Assembly (NCBI GenBank): GCA_017483465.1
Contig: JAFUWN010000023.1
Coordinates: forward strand, 1-47,226
Direction of reading: 5' to 3'
From: Oscillospiraceae bacterium
Lineage (GTDB): Bacteria; Bacillota; Clostridia; Oscillospirales; Ruminococcaceae
DNA: 47,226 nt
Shown here piece after piece: positions 16,056 through 23,725 of this stretch. Both the position numbers and the translations under genes were made by a program. The notes under the pieces are model-generated. The model was given only the letters and a program-made list of their open reading frames with translations, was not told the DNA's origin and did no database searches. The stretch's first letter is position 1; each line of letters starts with the position of its first letter.

Positions 16056-17246
16056 TTAGGGATTGACAGTAAAGATTAGTCTGAGAACATACATATCTTC
16101 ATCTGTCTGATAATTGATTGTCCCGCCTGTTGCCTGAAAAATCTGAGCATTCCAGATGGTTTCGCTGTTGAACAGATCGTTGACAGCCATCTGATAGGCT
16201 TCCGGAGTCGAGAACATAATTTCAATTCTGCCTTCGGACTGATGTTCTGTCAGTCTTCTGTCAATTTCAGAAAAATAATATTCTGTGAGATAATTGCCGT
16301 TCCGGACAAAATAATTTTCATCCAGTGAAGCACACAGTGGTACAAACTGACCATTGCTGTCAAAAGTTCTGCTTCTGGCAAGCATTCTGTCATCAATCAG
16401 AAAATAACCGTGATGAATCCAGTCGAAATTATAATTTTCCGAAACAGGATCATCCCAAGTGACATCAATCCAGTAATACTGGCCGTTCAGATTAATATAA
16501 TTCCAGGCATGTGCCTCACCTTTGGCATTCCCCGAGCAGATCCCGCATTCAATACCCATTTTATTCATGAGTATCTGAAATGCCTGTGAATATCCCTGAC
16601 AGACTGCCGAACCGTTTACAAGACAGCCGTATGCTGTACTCCAGAGACCTTTGCCCTTGCTTACAGCGGACTGATCATATTCTGTATGCTGTACAAGATA
16701 ATCATGAACCTGCAAAGCTTTTTCATAATCAGAAGCAGAAAGATTGATCTGCTCCAGAACAGCATTTGCCGTCCGGTCAAGTTCCTGAGACATCTGCCGG
16801 AGAGTATCGATAGAATAATTATCCATGATTTTCAGTGTAATTTCGGCAGAAACGTCATTGTATTTCATAGAATAGCCGTTAATCCAGAAAATTTCGGGGT
16901 GTTCCCATTCCAGTTCGGTAATCGCCGCAGAGATTTCATCTTTTTCTATTTTTCTGTCGAATTGAATCAAAGAATGAAACTGGCTGATTTCCTGATATAA
17001 TTCATCAGACAGAGAGAGAGTCTCTGAGACAGAAGCTGTAATTTCCGGTACAGATTCAGTTTCACGAGGGGGGAATGTCGGCTTGATTTTTTCCGTTTCC
17101 GGTGAAGTCATTTCGATATAATCCGGATAGTCTGTTGTAGCCATCGGCATCAGATCAGCTGTGATTTCTACAGCAGAAGAACAGCCTGTCATCATCAGCA
17201 TGATACAGAAGAAAGAGGAAAAAAATAAATTCTTTTTCAATACCAT
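16056..17246 (-). CDS. Transglutaminase-like lipoprotein
   Basis: A 396-residue exported protein. The N-terminus MVLKKNLFFSSFFCIMLMMT ends in a lipobox LMMTGC with C22 as the lipidated cysteine. A Thr/Pro/Glu-rich tether of about 50 residues follows, then a transglutaminase-like domain with C216 (GSAVCQGYSQAF), H247 (EAHAWNYI) and D261 (YYWIDVTWDDP). It would sit on the outer face of the membrane and act on surface proteins or peptides. Neighbouring genes encode other secreted dockerin proteins. GGGAGG precedes the ATG, and a consensus promoter lies at 17279-17307. The next gene downstream is its paralogue. Confidence 0.9.
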   Translation of the reverse strand: MVLKKNLFFSSFFCIMLMMTGCSSAVEITADLMPMATTDYPDYIEMTSPETEKIKPTFPPRETESVPEITASVSETLSLSDELYQEISQFHSLIQFDRKIEKDEISAAITELEWEHPEIFWINGYSMKYNDVSAEITLKIMDNYSIDTLRQMSQELDRTANAVLEQINLSASDYEKALQVHDYLVQHTEYDQSAVSKGKGLWSTAYGCLVNGSAVCQGYSQAFQILMNKMGIECGICSGNAKGEAHAWNYINLNGQYYWIDVTWDDPVSENYNFDWIHHGYFLIDDRMLARSRTFDSNGQFVPLCASLDENYFVRNGNYLTEYYFSEIDRRLTEHQSEGRIEIMFSTPEAYQMAVNDLFNSETIWNAQIFQATGGTINYQTDEDMYVLRLIFTVNP

Positions 17247-17278
17247 ATCCCTCCCGTAAAGTAAATAATTCTGTTTTT

Positions 17279-17307
17279 AATATAACATATTTCAGAAAGC
17301 TTGTCAA
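17279..17307 (-). promoter_or_regulatory. Promoter of the transglutaminase pair
   Basis: Minus-strand TTGACA (17302-17307) and TATATT (17279-17284) with a 17-base spacer. A TTTTCAACA half-site (17313-17321) lies 5 bases upstream of the -35, the same word found at the LRR-dockerin promoters. Confidence 0.8.
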
Positions 17308-17333
17308 GAGAATTTTCAACAGATTTCACAAAA

Positions 17334-17364
17334 AAGCTGACCGATTTATAAAATCGGCCAGCTT
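17334..17364 (-). terminator. Terminator of the LRR-dockerin gene
   Basis: AAGCTGACCGATTT (17334-17347) pairs with AAATCGGCCAGCTT (17351-17364). On the minus strand the stem is followed by a T-run, so it ends the gene at 17380. Confidence 0.85.
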
Positions 17365-17379
17365 AGATTTCTTTTTTGA

Positions 17380-18873
17380 TCAGTCTGTCAGAGAAGCAGT
17401 AATCCCGACAATATATTTCAGAATCATCAGGGATTCTTCAGAATCGGGTTTTCCGTTGCTGTTGAAGTCGATCGCTTTGAGCTGTTCGGGAGAGAGCGTT
17501 TCTTTTCCCATGGCGGCTTTATTGATCGTGATGACATCTAAAACATTGATTTTTCCGTCTCCGGAAGCATCGCCCTGTTTGAGTTCTTCTGTTTTTGGTT
17601 CTGTTGTGTCAGGTTCTTCATCGAGAAGAGCAAACTTAAAGCCATATTTTTCAGCATATACCTGAGCAGTTGAACCTTCATAGCCATAAAGTGTACCATT
17701 AAATTCAATATTCCCTCCTCCATCAACTTCACCATAAATTGTATATCCGCTATCTTCAATTTCACAATTGGGATTTTTAAAGATAATGCTGTCCAGATTA
17801 GAACACTTAGCAAGTGACCACTTTTCAATACTTGTTACATTGTGCGGAAGTGTTATGGAAGTTAGCTCAGAGCAGCCAAAAAATGCACTCTCTCCTAGAC
17901 TTGTTACACTATCTGGAATGACAATGGAGGACAAAGCAGAACATTCTTTAAATGTATTACTGTTAATAGCCTGCACACCATCTGGAATTGTCACAGAAGT
18001 CAGGCTGGTACATCCCAAAAATGTAGCATCTCCAATATCAGTCACACCGGAAGGAATTGTTACAGAACTTAAATTTGTTTGAGAAAATGCATAACTTCCA
18101 ATCCTTTTTATGCTGTCTGGAATAATAATAGTGGAAAGCCCAGAACCACAAAATATACTATATTCAATACTTGTCAAACCATCTGGAATAGTAATGGTAG
18201 TCAAAGACGGGCAATAAGCAAATGCATATGCTTCAATCTCTGTTACACTTTCTGAAATTGTCACAGAAGTCAGATTTTCACAGCCAGAAAAAGCACTTTC
18301 TGAAATTTTGGTGACAGTATCTGGAATCGTATAAGATTTGTCCTCTTTTCCTGCCGGATAACGTATCAATTCTGTTTTATCTTTATTAAATAATACGCCA
18401 TCTTCACTGGAAAGTGTAGGATGTGTATCAGAAACAAAAATTTGTTTTATTTCCGTACAGTGTCCAAAAGCCCCTATTCCAATAGAATCATCATTATTAT
18501 TAGACCTAAGAATCCGGGTTCTATAACCATCTGATTTTGTGTTTGCATAACAAAAAAATGCACCATTTTCAATTGTTGTTAGTGTATCTGGAAGAGTTAA
18601 AGAAGTAATATCAGTACAATTTTCAAATGTCCCCTGTCTAATATGTTTTACAGGCAATCCGTCAATTTCTTCCGGAATGACGAGTTCTCCTGTAGGTTCT
18701 TCTACATAGCCTGTAATTTCAATATAATCTGCATATTTTCTATAAGACAGATTTTCATAAGTATCCTCTGCATTAGCTGAAATCACAGCCGTTTCCTGCA
18801 TTGGAAGCACAGGCACAACAGAAACCATCATACACAGAGCCGAAACAACAGCAAGCATTTTTTTCATTCGCAT
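17380..18873 (-). CDS. Secreted BspA-type leucine-rich-repeat protein with C-terminal dockerin
   Basis: A 497-residue protein. The signal peptide MRMKKMLAVVSALCMMVSVV leads to a long LRR_5 (BspA/Treponema pallidum type) array with repeating motifs such as LTSVTISESVTEIEAYAFAY and TSLTSVTIPDGVQAI. A type I dockerin fills about 431-495 (GDASGDGKINVLDVITINKA and DFNSNGKPDSEESLMILKYI). LRR_5 proteins usually bind host or bacterial surfaces, or substrate. The dockerin would place this one on the scaffold. Codons in the LRR part (TCTGGA, GTTAC-rich, low GC) differ from the TCCGGA-rich neighbours, suggesting transfer or recombination of the repeat region. AGGAG lies 10 bases before the ATG. It is driven by an unusual promoter with an adjacent inverted repeat. 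Confidence 0.92.
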   Translation of the reverse strand: MRMKKMLAVVSALCMMVSVVPVLPMQETAVISANAEDTYENLSYRKYADYIEITGYVEEPTGELVIPEEIDGLPVKHIRQGTFENCTDITSLTLPDTLTTIENGAFFCYANTKSDGYRTRILRSNNNDDSIGIGAFGHCTEIKQIFVSDTHPTLSSEDGVLFNKDKTELIRYPAGKEDKSYTIPDTVTKISESAFSGCENLTSVTISESVTEIEAYAFAYCPSLTTITIPDGLTSIEYSIFCGSGLSTIIIPDSIKRIGSYAFSQTNLSSVTIPSGVTDIGDATFLGCTSLTSVTIPDGVQAINSNTFKECSALSSIVIPDSVTSLGESAFFGCSELTSITLPHNVTSIEKWSLAKCSNLDSIIFKNPNCEIEDSGYTIYGEVDGGGNIEFNGTLYGYEGSTAQVYAEKYGFKFALLDEEPDTTEPKTEELKQGDASGDGKINVLDVITINKAAMGKETLSPEQLKAIDFNSNGKPDSEESLMILKYIVGITASLTD

Positions 18874-18895
18874 AAAATATTCTCCTTTTTCGACA

Positions 18896-18959
18896 AGTTT
18901 TCAACAGGAATTTAAACTCTGTTGAAAACTATTATACTCAAAAAAAAAAAAATACAAGT
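18896..18959 (-). promoter_or_regulatory. Promoter with T13 spacer and inverted-repeat operator (LRR-dockerin 1)
   Basis: On the minus strand ACTTGTA, a run of 13 T and GAG precede TATAAT (complement of 18931-18936). Right after the -10 comes a perfect 12-base inverted repeat, AGTTTTCAACAG (18896-18907) and CTGTTGAAAACT (18919-18930), covering the expected start of transcription. The same T13 spacing and TTTTCAACA words recur upstream of the LRR gene at 23324. The position over +1 suggests a repressor operator; an RNA hairpin is the alternative. Confidence 0.6.
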
Positions 18960-19000
18960 GCTTCCGGAAATTTCCTGAAAAAAATCTGTTTTTTAAACAA

Positions 19001-19027
19001 AAAAGCCCTGCCGCAGCAGAGCCTTTT
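19001..19027 (-). terminator. Terminator of the dockerin gene at 19037
   Basis: On the minus strand AAAAGGCTCTGC pairs with GCAGGGCTTTT around TGCG, with one bulge and one wobble pair, followed by T residues. Confidence 0.75.
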
Positions 19028-19036
19028 TATTAAAAA

Positions 19037-20542
19037 TTATTCTGTCAGAGAAGAAGTAATACCAATGACATATTTTAAGACAGCAAGAGAATCCTCAGCA
19101 TCAGGAACGCCGTTCTGATTCACATCCGCAGAATTGAGCTGAGTATCAGTCAAGGAATCTTTTCCGATAACGGCTCTGTTGATCTGGATCGCATCAACAA
19201 TATTGATATTACCATCCGGAACGGCATCACCGACAGCGGCCGCAAGGCAGATAAAATAACCGAATTTGGAGCTGACGGGGAATTTTTCGATCTGATCGGC
19301 AGTCAGAGTGGCATAGAGTTTACCGTTTCTTTCGGAAGTAACGGAAATGCCTTTTTCTCTGAGGCGATCGGCTTCAGTCTGCGTATATTTCTGATCGAAG
19401 ACTTCTAATAAATAATTTTGCTGTTCCTGAACGATCTGAGAAACCTGCAAACCGAGTTCTTTGCTGATCTGCTGACCGGCAGCATCAGCAGCATAGAAAT
19501 CAGACATAATATCGGCATAAGATATGTTATCAATAAAATGTGTCGTAAGAAATTCCTGTTTTTCGTCAGTGAGCCGATCAATATCGCCATAAGGCTGAAT
19601 TACAACACCGAATTTCGCATCCGGATAAGCATAGATCAGACCGCTGACGAGTTCAGAACAATCGAAAGTTCCGGCATTGGGGACATATTCTTCTGTAATC
19701 TGATCTTCGAGGATTCTGCCGTCATAGCTGGTAGAGGTATAATAGAATGTATCATCAGCAGAGCGGGAAAACATACCGTCATAGTATTTCAATTCCGCAG
19801 GGGTATGAGAGAAAGTATGTTTTGCTTCTTCATCGGGGTCATATTCGAGGAGAGAGGCGAGGCAGATACGATAGCTTATTTTAGGATTCACAGGAAAATT
19901 TCTGATCTGATCAGCAGTAAGATAGGCCTGATAGCCATAATAATTCGGCCGAGGTTCGAGCATATTCAGACCGGCTTCTTGTAATCTTTGATATTCGCCG
20001 TCAAGCTCCTGAGAAGCCAGACTCCAGACATAATCTTTAATTTCGTTTTGGATTTTATAAGCTTCAAGAACAGTCTGTACTTCTTCTTCGGAGAGAGTCT
20101 GCATAGCTTCATGGGCTTGAATGAGTGGTTCTGTTTCAGCAAGAAATTCGGCATAAGTTTTGCCATTGAAAGTATGTTCCTGCATGTATTGTGTTTTGAG
20201 ATCATCATAAACAGAATCGACATAGCAAGTCGTAATTTTGATAGAAAATTCAGCATCAGGATATTGAGCAAGAAGTGTATTCAGAAGAGAACTAAGCTGA
20301 TAAGTTCCGGCCGGAGGGGTATAGACAGTGCCGTCTTCATTCAGAGGGATATAGTCGCTTTGTGTTTTGAGGGAGAAATAGATCAGATTTTCATCAGTCA
20401 CAGTATAGACATCTTCGATCGGATAAGTATAATTTCCGGCCTGAAAGACATCAGATTGAGAATCCTCAGCGGATAAGGGCAGAGCTGTCAGAGAGCAGAC
20501 AAGCATACTAAGAGCACATAAAGCAGAGAATAATTTTTTCAT
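19037..20542 (-). CDS. Secreted two-module protein of unknown function with C-terminal dockerin
   Basis: A 501-residue protein with signal peptide MKKLFSALCALSMLVCSLTA. Two related modules of about 190 residues follow. Each contains an AGTYQLSSLLNTLLAQYPDA / AGTFDCSELVSGLIYAYPDA segment, a helical glutamate-rich middle, and a closing motif LTADQIRNFPVNPKISYRIC / LTADQIEKFPVSSKFGYFIC. I do not recognise the module family. The type I dockerin is at about 438-501 (PDGNINIVDAIQINRAVIGK and DVNQNGVPDAEDSLAVLKYV) and is nearly the same class as those at 17380 and 27620. The first dockerin loop lacks the usual GDANGD and reads GDAVPDGN. A clear AGGAGG precedes the ATG. It is a likely novel scaffold-borne protein; enzymatic activity cannot be predicted. 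Confidence 0.88.
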   Translation of the reverse strand: MKKLFSALCALSMLVCSLTALPLSAEDSQSDVFQAGNYTYPIEDVYTVTDENLIYFSLKTQSDYIPLNEDGTVYTPPAGTYQLSSLLNTLLAQYPDAEFSIKITTCYVDSVYDDLKTQYMQEHTFNGKTYAEFLAETEPLIQAHEAMQTLSEEEVQTVLEAYKIQNEIKDYVWSLASQELDGEYQRLQEAGLNMLEPRPNYYGYQAYLTADQIRNFPVNPKISYRICLASLLEYDPDEEAKHTFSHTPAELKYYDGMFSRSADDTFYYTSTSYDGRILEDQITEEYVPNAGTFDCSELVSGLIYAYPDAKFGVVIQPYGDIDRLTDEKQEFLTTHFIDNISYADIMSDFYAADAAGQQISKELGLQVSQIVQEQQNYLLEVFDQKYTQTEADRLREKGISVTSERNGKLYATLTADQIEKFPVSSKFGYFICLAAAVGDAVPDGNINIVDAIQINRAVIGKDSLTDTQLNSADVNQNGVPDAEDSLAVLKYVIGITSSLTE

Positions 20543-20667
20543 AATGATTCCTCCTTTAAAATTATATTACAGAAGACAGTAAATTTCCGGAATTTATTCT
20601 TCTTATCTCATAAGACGAAAAAACAGAGAAAATGTGACAGAAAAAATATTTTTAAAGAGAAATAAAA

Positions 20668-20692
20668 AATCCTCTGCGGAATGCAGAGGATT
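20668..20692 (-). terminator. Terminator of the HD-domain gene
   Basis: AATCCTCTGC (20668-20677) pairs with GCAGAGGATT (20683-20692). The minus-strand tail is TTTTTTA. Confidence 0.85.
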
Positions 20693-20697
20693 GAAAT

Positions 20698-21252
20698 TTA
20701 TGCATAGACAGGATTGGTATCAAAGACGAGTTCCGGAATTTCAGTATGAATTCTTCCTTCGAGCATATGAATTACTTTTTCGAGAGAATACAAATGCCAG
20801 ATTTCGCTTGCGGCACAGCATTTGTCAGCGATTGTGATAATATAGCTTTCCTTGTATTTCGGCAGAGGAAAACACAGAGGAAACATGTGTTTCCGGATAA
20901 TATCCCGCTCTACTTTATTAAGAGTAAATTCTTTTTCGGCATTTTTGAGTGCAACAATCGGATGTCTGAATGTATGGAATTTACAGGCAGTTTCTTTATC
21001 ATGCCAGTCATAGAGAAAGAAATCATGTAAGAGACAGCCTCTGACAAGACTTTTTTTATCTATTTTTTTAATATGTAACACTTCTGCGACTCTCAGTGCC
21101 ATATAAGCGACACAGATCGAGTGTGTGAAGCAGTCAGTTGAACCATGCTGCATGAAATTACGTTCGGCCTGCATATTAGGAGAGCGAAGTACATCCTCTC
21201 CGTATTGCAAAACCTGTTCAGCAAGAGATTTATCAGCTTTGATATACCACAT
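20698..21252 (-). CDS. HD-domain phosphohydrolase
   Basis: A 184-residue cytosolic protein of the HD superfamily. Metal ligands are visible as H44 (CFTHSICVAY), H76-D77 (GCLLHDFFLYDWHD), likely H97/H122 (FRHPIV, IRKHMFP) and D143 (TIADKCCA). Such single-domain HD proteins hydrolyse nucleotides or small phosphoesters; the exact substrate cannot be told from sequence. It resembles short uncharacterised Clostridial HD proteins that keep the KxxxE and IADK motifs. It is transcribed alone from a consensus promoter with a small palindrome at the start site and ends at its own terminator. The ribosome-binding site is weak (GAAAGGA about 13 bases upstream). Confidence 0.88.
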   Translation of the reverse strand: MWYIKADKSLAEQVLQYGEDVLRSPNMQAERNFMQHGSTDCFTHSICVAYMALRVAEVLHIKKIDKKSLVRGCLLHDFFLYDWHDKETACKFHTFRHPIVALKNAEKEFTLNKVERDIIRKHMFPLCFPLPKYKESYIITIADKCCAASEIWHLYSLEKVIHMLEGRIHTEIPELVFDTNPVYA

Positions 21253-21279
21253 AGCTTACCCAGTCCTTTCTTTATCATT

Positions 21280-21328
21280 CAGTACTTTCTGTACTGTATA
21301 TTATACATCAGTATTAAAGATTTGTCAA
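21280..21328 (-). promoter_or_regulatory. Promoter of the HD gene with a palindrome over +1
   Basis: Minus-strand TTGACA (21323-21328) and TATAAT (21300-21305), spacer 17. Immediately downstream CAGTAC (21280-21285) and GTACTG (21291-21296) form an inverted repeat with 5 bases between, a possible operator. Confidence 0.7.
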
Positions 21329-21336
21329 GTCTGAAT

Positions 21337-21714
21337 TCAAAGAATATGCCAGATTTCAGGAAGTTCTTCTTCATAGATAGAGAGAATTAAATTTTTCATT
21401 TTCTGGATTTCAGAATCTGCTTCCGGATGTTGATTTGCAATCAGAGGTCTGAGGCCGGACATCGTTTCTCTGAGAGAATCCAGTTCGCTTCCGTTGACGA
21501 ACGTACCGTTGATATTATGATAACTTTTCCAGTTTGCTTCGAGATCATCCAGAGCAGAAAGAGCCTGATCAGTATTATTCTGATTCACAGCAGATTCGAC
21601 AGCTTCTGTAAGAAGCAGATAATTCTCACATTGTTTCTGCAATTCGATCAGAGAAAAAATACATAATAAAATTAAACTTAATAAGATATAGATACTGACT
21701 TTACAGCGATTCAT
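21337..21714 (-). CDS. DUF4363 family protein
   Basis: A 125-residue protein with one N-terminal membrane helix (about 6-24, IYILLSLILLCIFSLI) and an outward helical domain (LTEAVESAVNQNNTDQALSA, LEANWKSYH). It matches the DUF4363 pattern, a small family almost always encoded right after a DUF421 gene in Clostridia. Here the two overlap by the ATGA at 21711-21714. The function of the pair is not established; association with sporulation or envelope maintenance is suggested for related YetF/SpoVA-type genes but is not shown here. Confidence 0.8.
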   Translation of the reverse strand: MNRCKVSIYILLSLILLCIFSLIELQKQCENYLLLTEAVESAVNQNNTDQALSALDDLEANWKSYHNINGTFVNGSELDSLRETMSGLRPLIANQHPEADSEIQKMKNLILSIYEEELPEIWHIL

Positions 21715-22400
21715 GAAACAGATACTCCTTTCGGGATAAGCTGATAAGCAGAAGATTTATCAGCCGTAAGAATAAAGACATCTTTGATGTTCAGTTTTTC
21801 TTGATTCAGAATAGTATCAAGCCACTGTCTGTCCAGACCGATCGCAGAGAGAGAATGTTCTCTTAACTGACCGTCAGCAATAATTGTCTGAGGCGGATCA
21901 ATAGACGGCTGAAAGGCTTGTAAATCCTGTTTTTCGGATGGCTGATAAGCAGATTTCTGATAAACGGAAACGCTTCCGTTTGTTTCGACAATAGCAAATT
22001 GTACTTCTTCGATAAAGAATACACCGCCCATCCGGAGAGCGGCCATCAGATCATCAACAGAAAACCGGAGTGTTTTCATCATTTCCTGATCAATCACACC
22101 ATCACGAATTAAAATTTTCGGACTGCCGGAAATCCATCTCCGGAATCTGACGGATTTGAGAGAAATCCAGGAAGCAATGACTTCATAACAGACAAGTGCT
22201 AAGATCGGCAGAATGCCATGCAGGAGAGGAATTTCAATATCTTCAAGTGCAAGGGTAGCAATATTAGAAATCAGGATTGTTACGACAAGTTCAGCAGGCT
22301 GAAGTTCCCCGAGCTGACGTTTTCCCATGAGCCGGACGGAGAACATCACGACAAGATAGAGAATAAACGAACGGATTAATACAATCGTCATGCAGAGCAC
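21711..22400 (-). CDS. DUF421 (YetF-like) membrane protein
   Basis: A 229-residue protein with three N-terminal membrane helices (about 4-22, 33-52 and 58-78) and the cytosolic or extracytoplasmic DUF421 domain. The sequence SGSPKILIRDGVIDQEMMKT and LRFSVDDLMAALRMGGVFFI, followed by VQFAIVETNGSVSVYQKSAY, is the family hallmark. It is expressed with the DUF4363 gene. The ribosome-binding site AAAGGAG is clear. The biochemical role is unknown. Confidence 0.9.
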   Translation of the reverse strand: MLCMTIVLIRSFILYLVVMFSVRLMGKRQLGELQPAELVVTILISNIATLALEDIEIPLLHGILPILALVCYEVIASWISLKSVRFRRWISGSPKILIRDGVIDQEMMKTLRFSVDDLMAALRMGGVFFIEEVQFAIVETNGSVSVYQKSAYQPSEKQDLQAFQPSIDPPQTIIADGQLREHSLSAIGLDRQWLDTILNQEKLNIKDVFILTADKSSAYQLIPKGVSVS

Positions 22401-22446
22401 TCCTTTCTGATAAGAGTATAACCATCAAAGGGGAAAAAATACAGAA

Positions 22447-22466
22447 CCCCTGCCAGAAAGCAGGGG
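22447..22466 (-). terminator. Terminator of the LRR half-dockerin gene
   Basis: CCCCTGC (22447-22453) pairs with GCAGGGG (22460-22466) around CAGAAA, directly after the stop at 22473; T-rich sequence follows on the minus strand. Confidence 0.75.
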
Positions 22467-22472
22467 ATTTTA

Positions 22473-23324
22473 TTACATTGCTAAAAATACAGAGAGTTCG
22501 ACATAGCCATTCGCACCGGTATAGGCAGCATATTGCAGAACAATAGCCGCATCCAGAGCATCAATAGTTCCGTCCGAATTAATATCAGGCGTAAATTTTT
22601 TAGGAGGATTTTCTGCACCATAGTGAACTGTAGCAGAGCTTAACCGAGATTGATTTTCTATAGTATTCCATTGAGCTTTTGAACCTGCATAGTAAACATC
22701 TGTAATATTAGTTTCTTTAAAAGTACTATCCCATGATATGTAGGATATGCTGAGAGGAAGAGAAATTTCTTGTAGTAAAGTGCAATAAGCAAAACTACTA
22801 TATGGGATAGATGTTACTCCTTCCTGTATGGTAACACTTTGTAAATAGGCACAAGAATCAAAAATATGTGCTTCAAATGAAGTCAGAGATTTGGGTAAAA
22901 CAATTTCCGTTAAGCTAACGCATCTGCTAAAAGCAGATTCTCCTATTGTTTTAAGGCTATTTGAAAATGTAATATTTTCCAAAGCAGAAGCATTATAAAA
23001 AGACTTAGTTCCGATAGCTGTAACAGTATCCGGAATAGTAACAGATTTTAATTTAGTCGCATTCTGAAAAGCATAGTTTCCAATTTGAGTCACAGGAAGG
23101 CCCTCAATTCTGGAAGGGATTTCTAATTCCGTAACAGAGTTATCGAATCCGGTAATCACAGCATAGTTACTATATAATGTATAAGTCATAGTGCCATAAG
23201 TTCCGGAAGTTTCAGCCGAAGCGATCAGAACAGCATCATCACGGATCACAGCAGACGGCAGAGTCATTCCGCATAAAAAAGCAGAAACAGCAGTCAGCAC
23301 AGCGATTGATTTTTTTAATTTCAT
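22473..23324 (-). CDS. Secreted LRR protein with a single-repeat (half) dockerin
   Basis: A 283-residue protein. The signal peptide MKLKKSIAVLTAVSAFLCGM is followed by about six LRR_5 repeats (LKSVTIPDTVTAIGTKSFYN, LTEIVLPKSLTSFEAHIF). The C-terminus has only one dockerin calcium loop, DINSDGTIDALDAAIVLQYA, where a full dockerin has two. Similar lone repeats occur in Ruminococcus proteins; whether they bind cohesins is uncertain. The start at 23324 is preferred because AAAGGA is too close to the ATG at 23330. The promoter has the same T13 spacer and TTTTCAACA words as the LRR-dockerin gene at 17380. Codon use is lower in GC than in neighbours. Confidence 0.87.
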   Translation of the reverse strand: MKLKKSIAVLTAVSAFLCGMTLPSAVIRDDAVLIASAETSGTYGTMTYTLYSNYAVITGFDNSVTELEIPSRIEGLPVTQIGNYAFQNATKLKSVTIPDTVTAIGTKSFYNASALENITFSNSLKTIGESAFSRCVSLTEIVLPKSLTSFEAHIFDSCAYLQSVTIQEGVTSIPYSSFAYCTLLQEISLPLSISYISWDSTFKETNITDVYYAGSKAQWNTIENQSRLSSATVHYGAENPPKKFTPDINSDGTIDALDAAIVLQYAAYTGANGYVELSVFLAM

Positions 23325-23349
23325 AAACATCTTCCTTTCTGAGATGAAA

Positions 23350-23429
23350 TTTTCAACAAGCTTTCAACAATATCAGGATTGTATGTTGAAATCTAATTCT
23401 ATTATACACAAAAAAAAAAAAATACAAGT
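23350..23429 (-). promoter_or_regulatory. Promoter with T13 spacer and TTTTCAACA repeats (LRR half-dockerin)
   Basis: On the minus strand ACTTGTA, 13 T and GTG precede TATAAT (complement 23401-23406), identical in spacing to the element at 18896-18959. Downstream lie TGTTGAAA (23384-23391) inverted to TTTCAACA (23362-23369), plus another TTTTCAACA at 23350-23358. The shared design points to co-regulation of the two LRR genes. Confidence 0.6.
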
Positions 23430-23528
23430 ATTTTTTCATATAATATACAAACTGTTCACAATCTTTGTAGAGAGTATCAAAATCAGTAACCAGATTTTAG
23501 TCAAAATTACAGATACGGATGAAAAAAA

Positions 23529-23555
23529 CCGGAAACTATCTGAAACTGTTTCCGG
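23529..23555 (-). terminator. Second terminator downstream of rpsI
   Basis: CCGGAAAC (23529-23536) pairs with GTTTCCGG (23548-23555); on the minus strand the stem is followed by seven T, an ideal intrinsic terminator. Confidence 0.8.
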
Positions 23556-23603
23556 ATTTGAATCATTATTATACCTCTTTTTCAACAATTATCAGCATCA
23601 CTA

Positions 23604-23633
23604 AAATCCGTCCCGACGAATCGGAACGGATTT
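23604..23633 (-). terminator. First terminator downstream of rpsI
   Basis: AAATCCGTCCCGA (23604-23616) pairs with TCGGAACGGATTT (23621-23633) around CGAA with one mismatch; a short T-run follows on the minus strand. Confidence 0.75.
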
Positions 23634-23725
23634 GAGAAATCTTGCAATAAAGACCAAACAAAGACCAATAAGAATTTGCAAGGCCTGAAAAGTGCCGAAA
23701 ATACGGCGATTTGAGATAAGTCCGA

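Larger units (their letters stand above)
23325..23725. other. Intergenic region between LRR gene and rpsI
   Basis: About 400 bases without a credible gene. It contains the LRR promoter and operator-like repeats (23350-23429), two minus-strand terminators of the rplM-rpsI transcript (23529-23555, 23604-23633), and between those a TATAAT (complement 23568-23573) next to a further TTTTCAACA word (23579-23587). Confidence 0.6.

Noticed and set aside
23556-23603. A tiny RNA gene between the two rpsI terminators
   Set aside because: A TATAAT and a TTTTCAACA word are present, but there is no convincing -35 box and the region is only about 48 bases; noted under the promoter-element finding instead.
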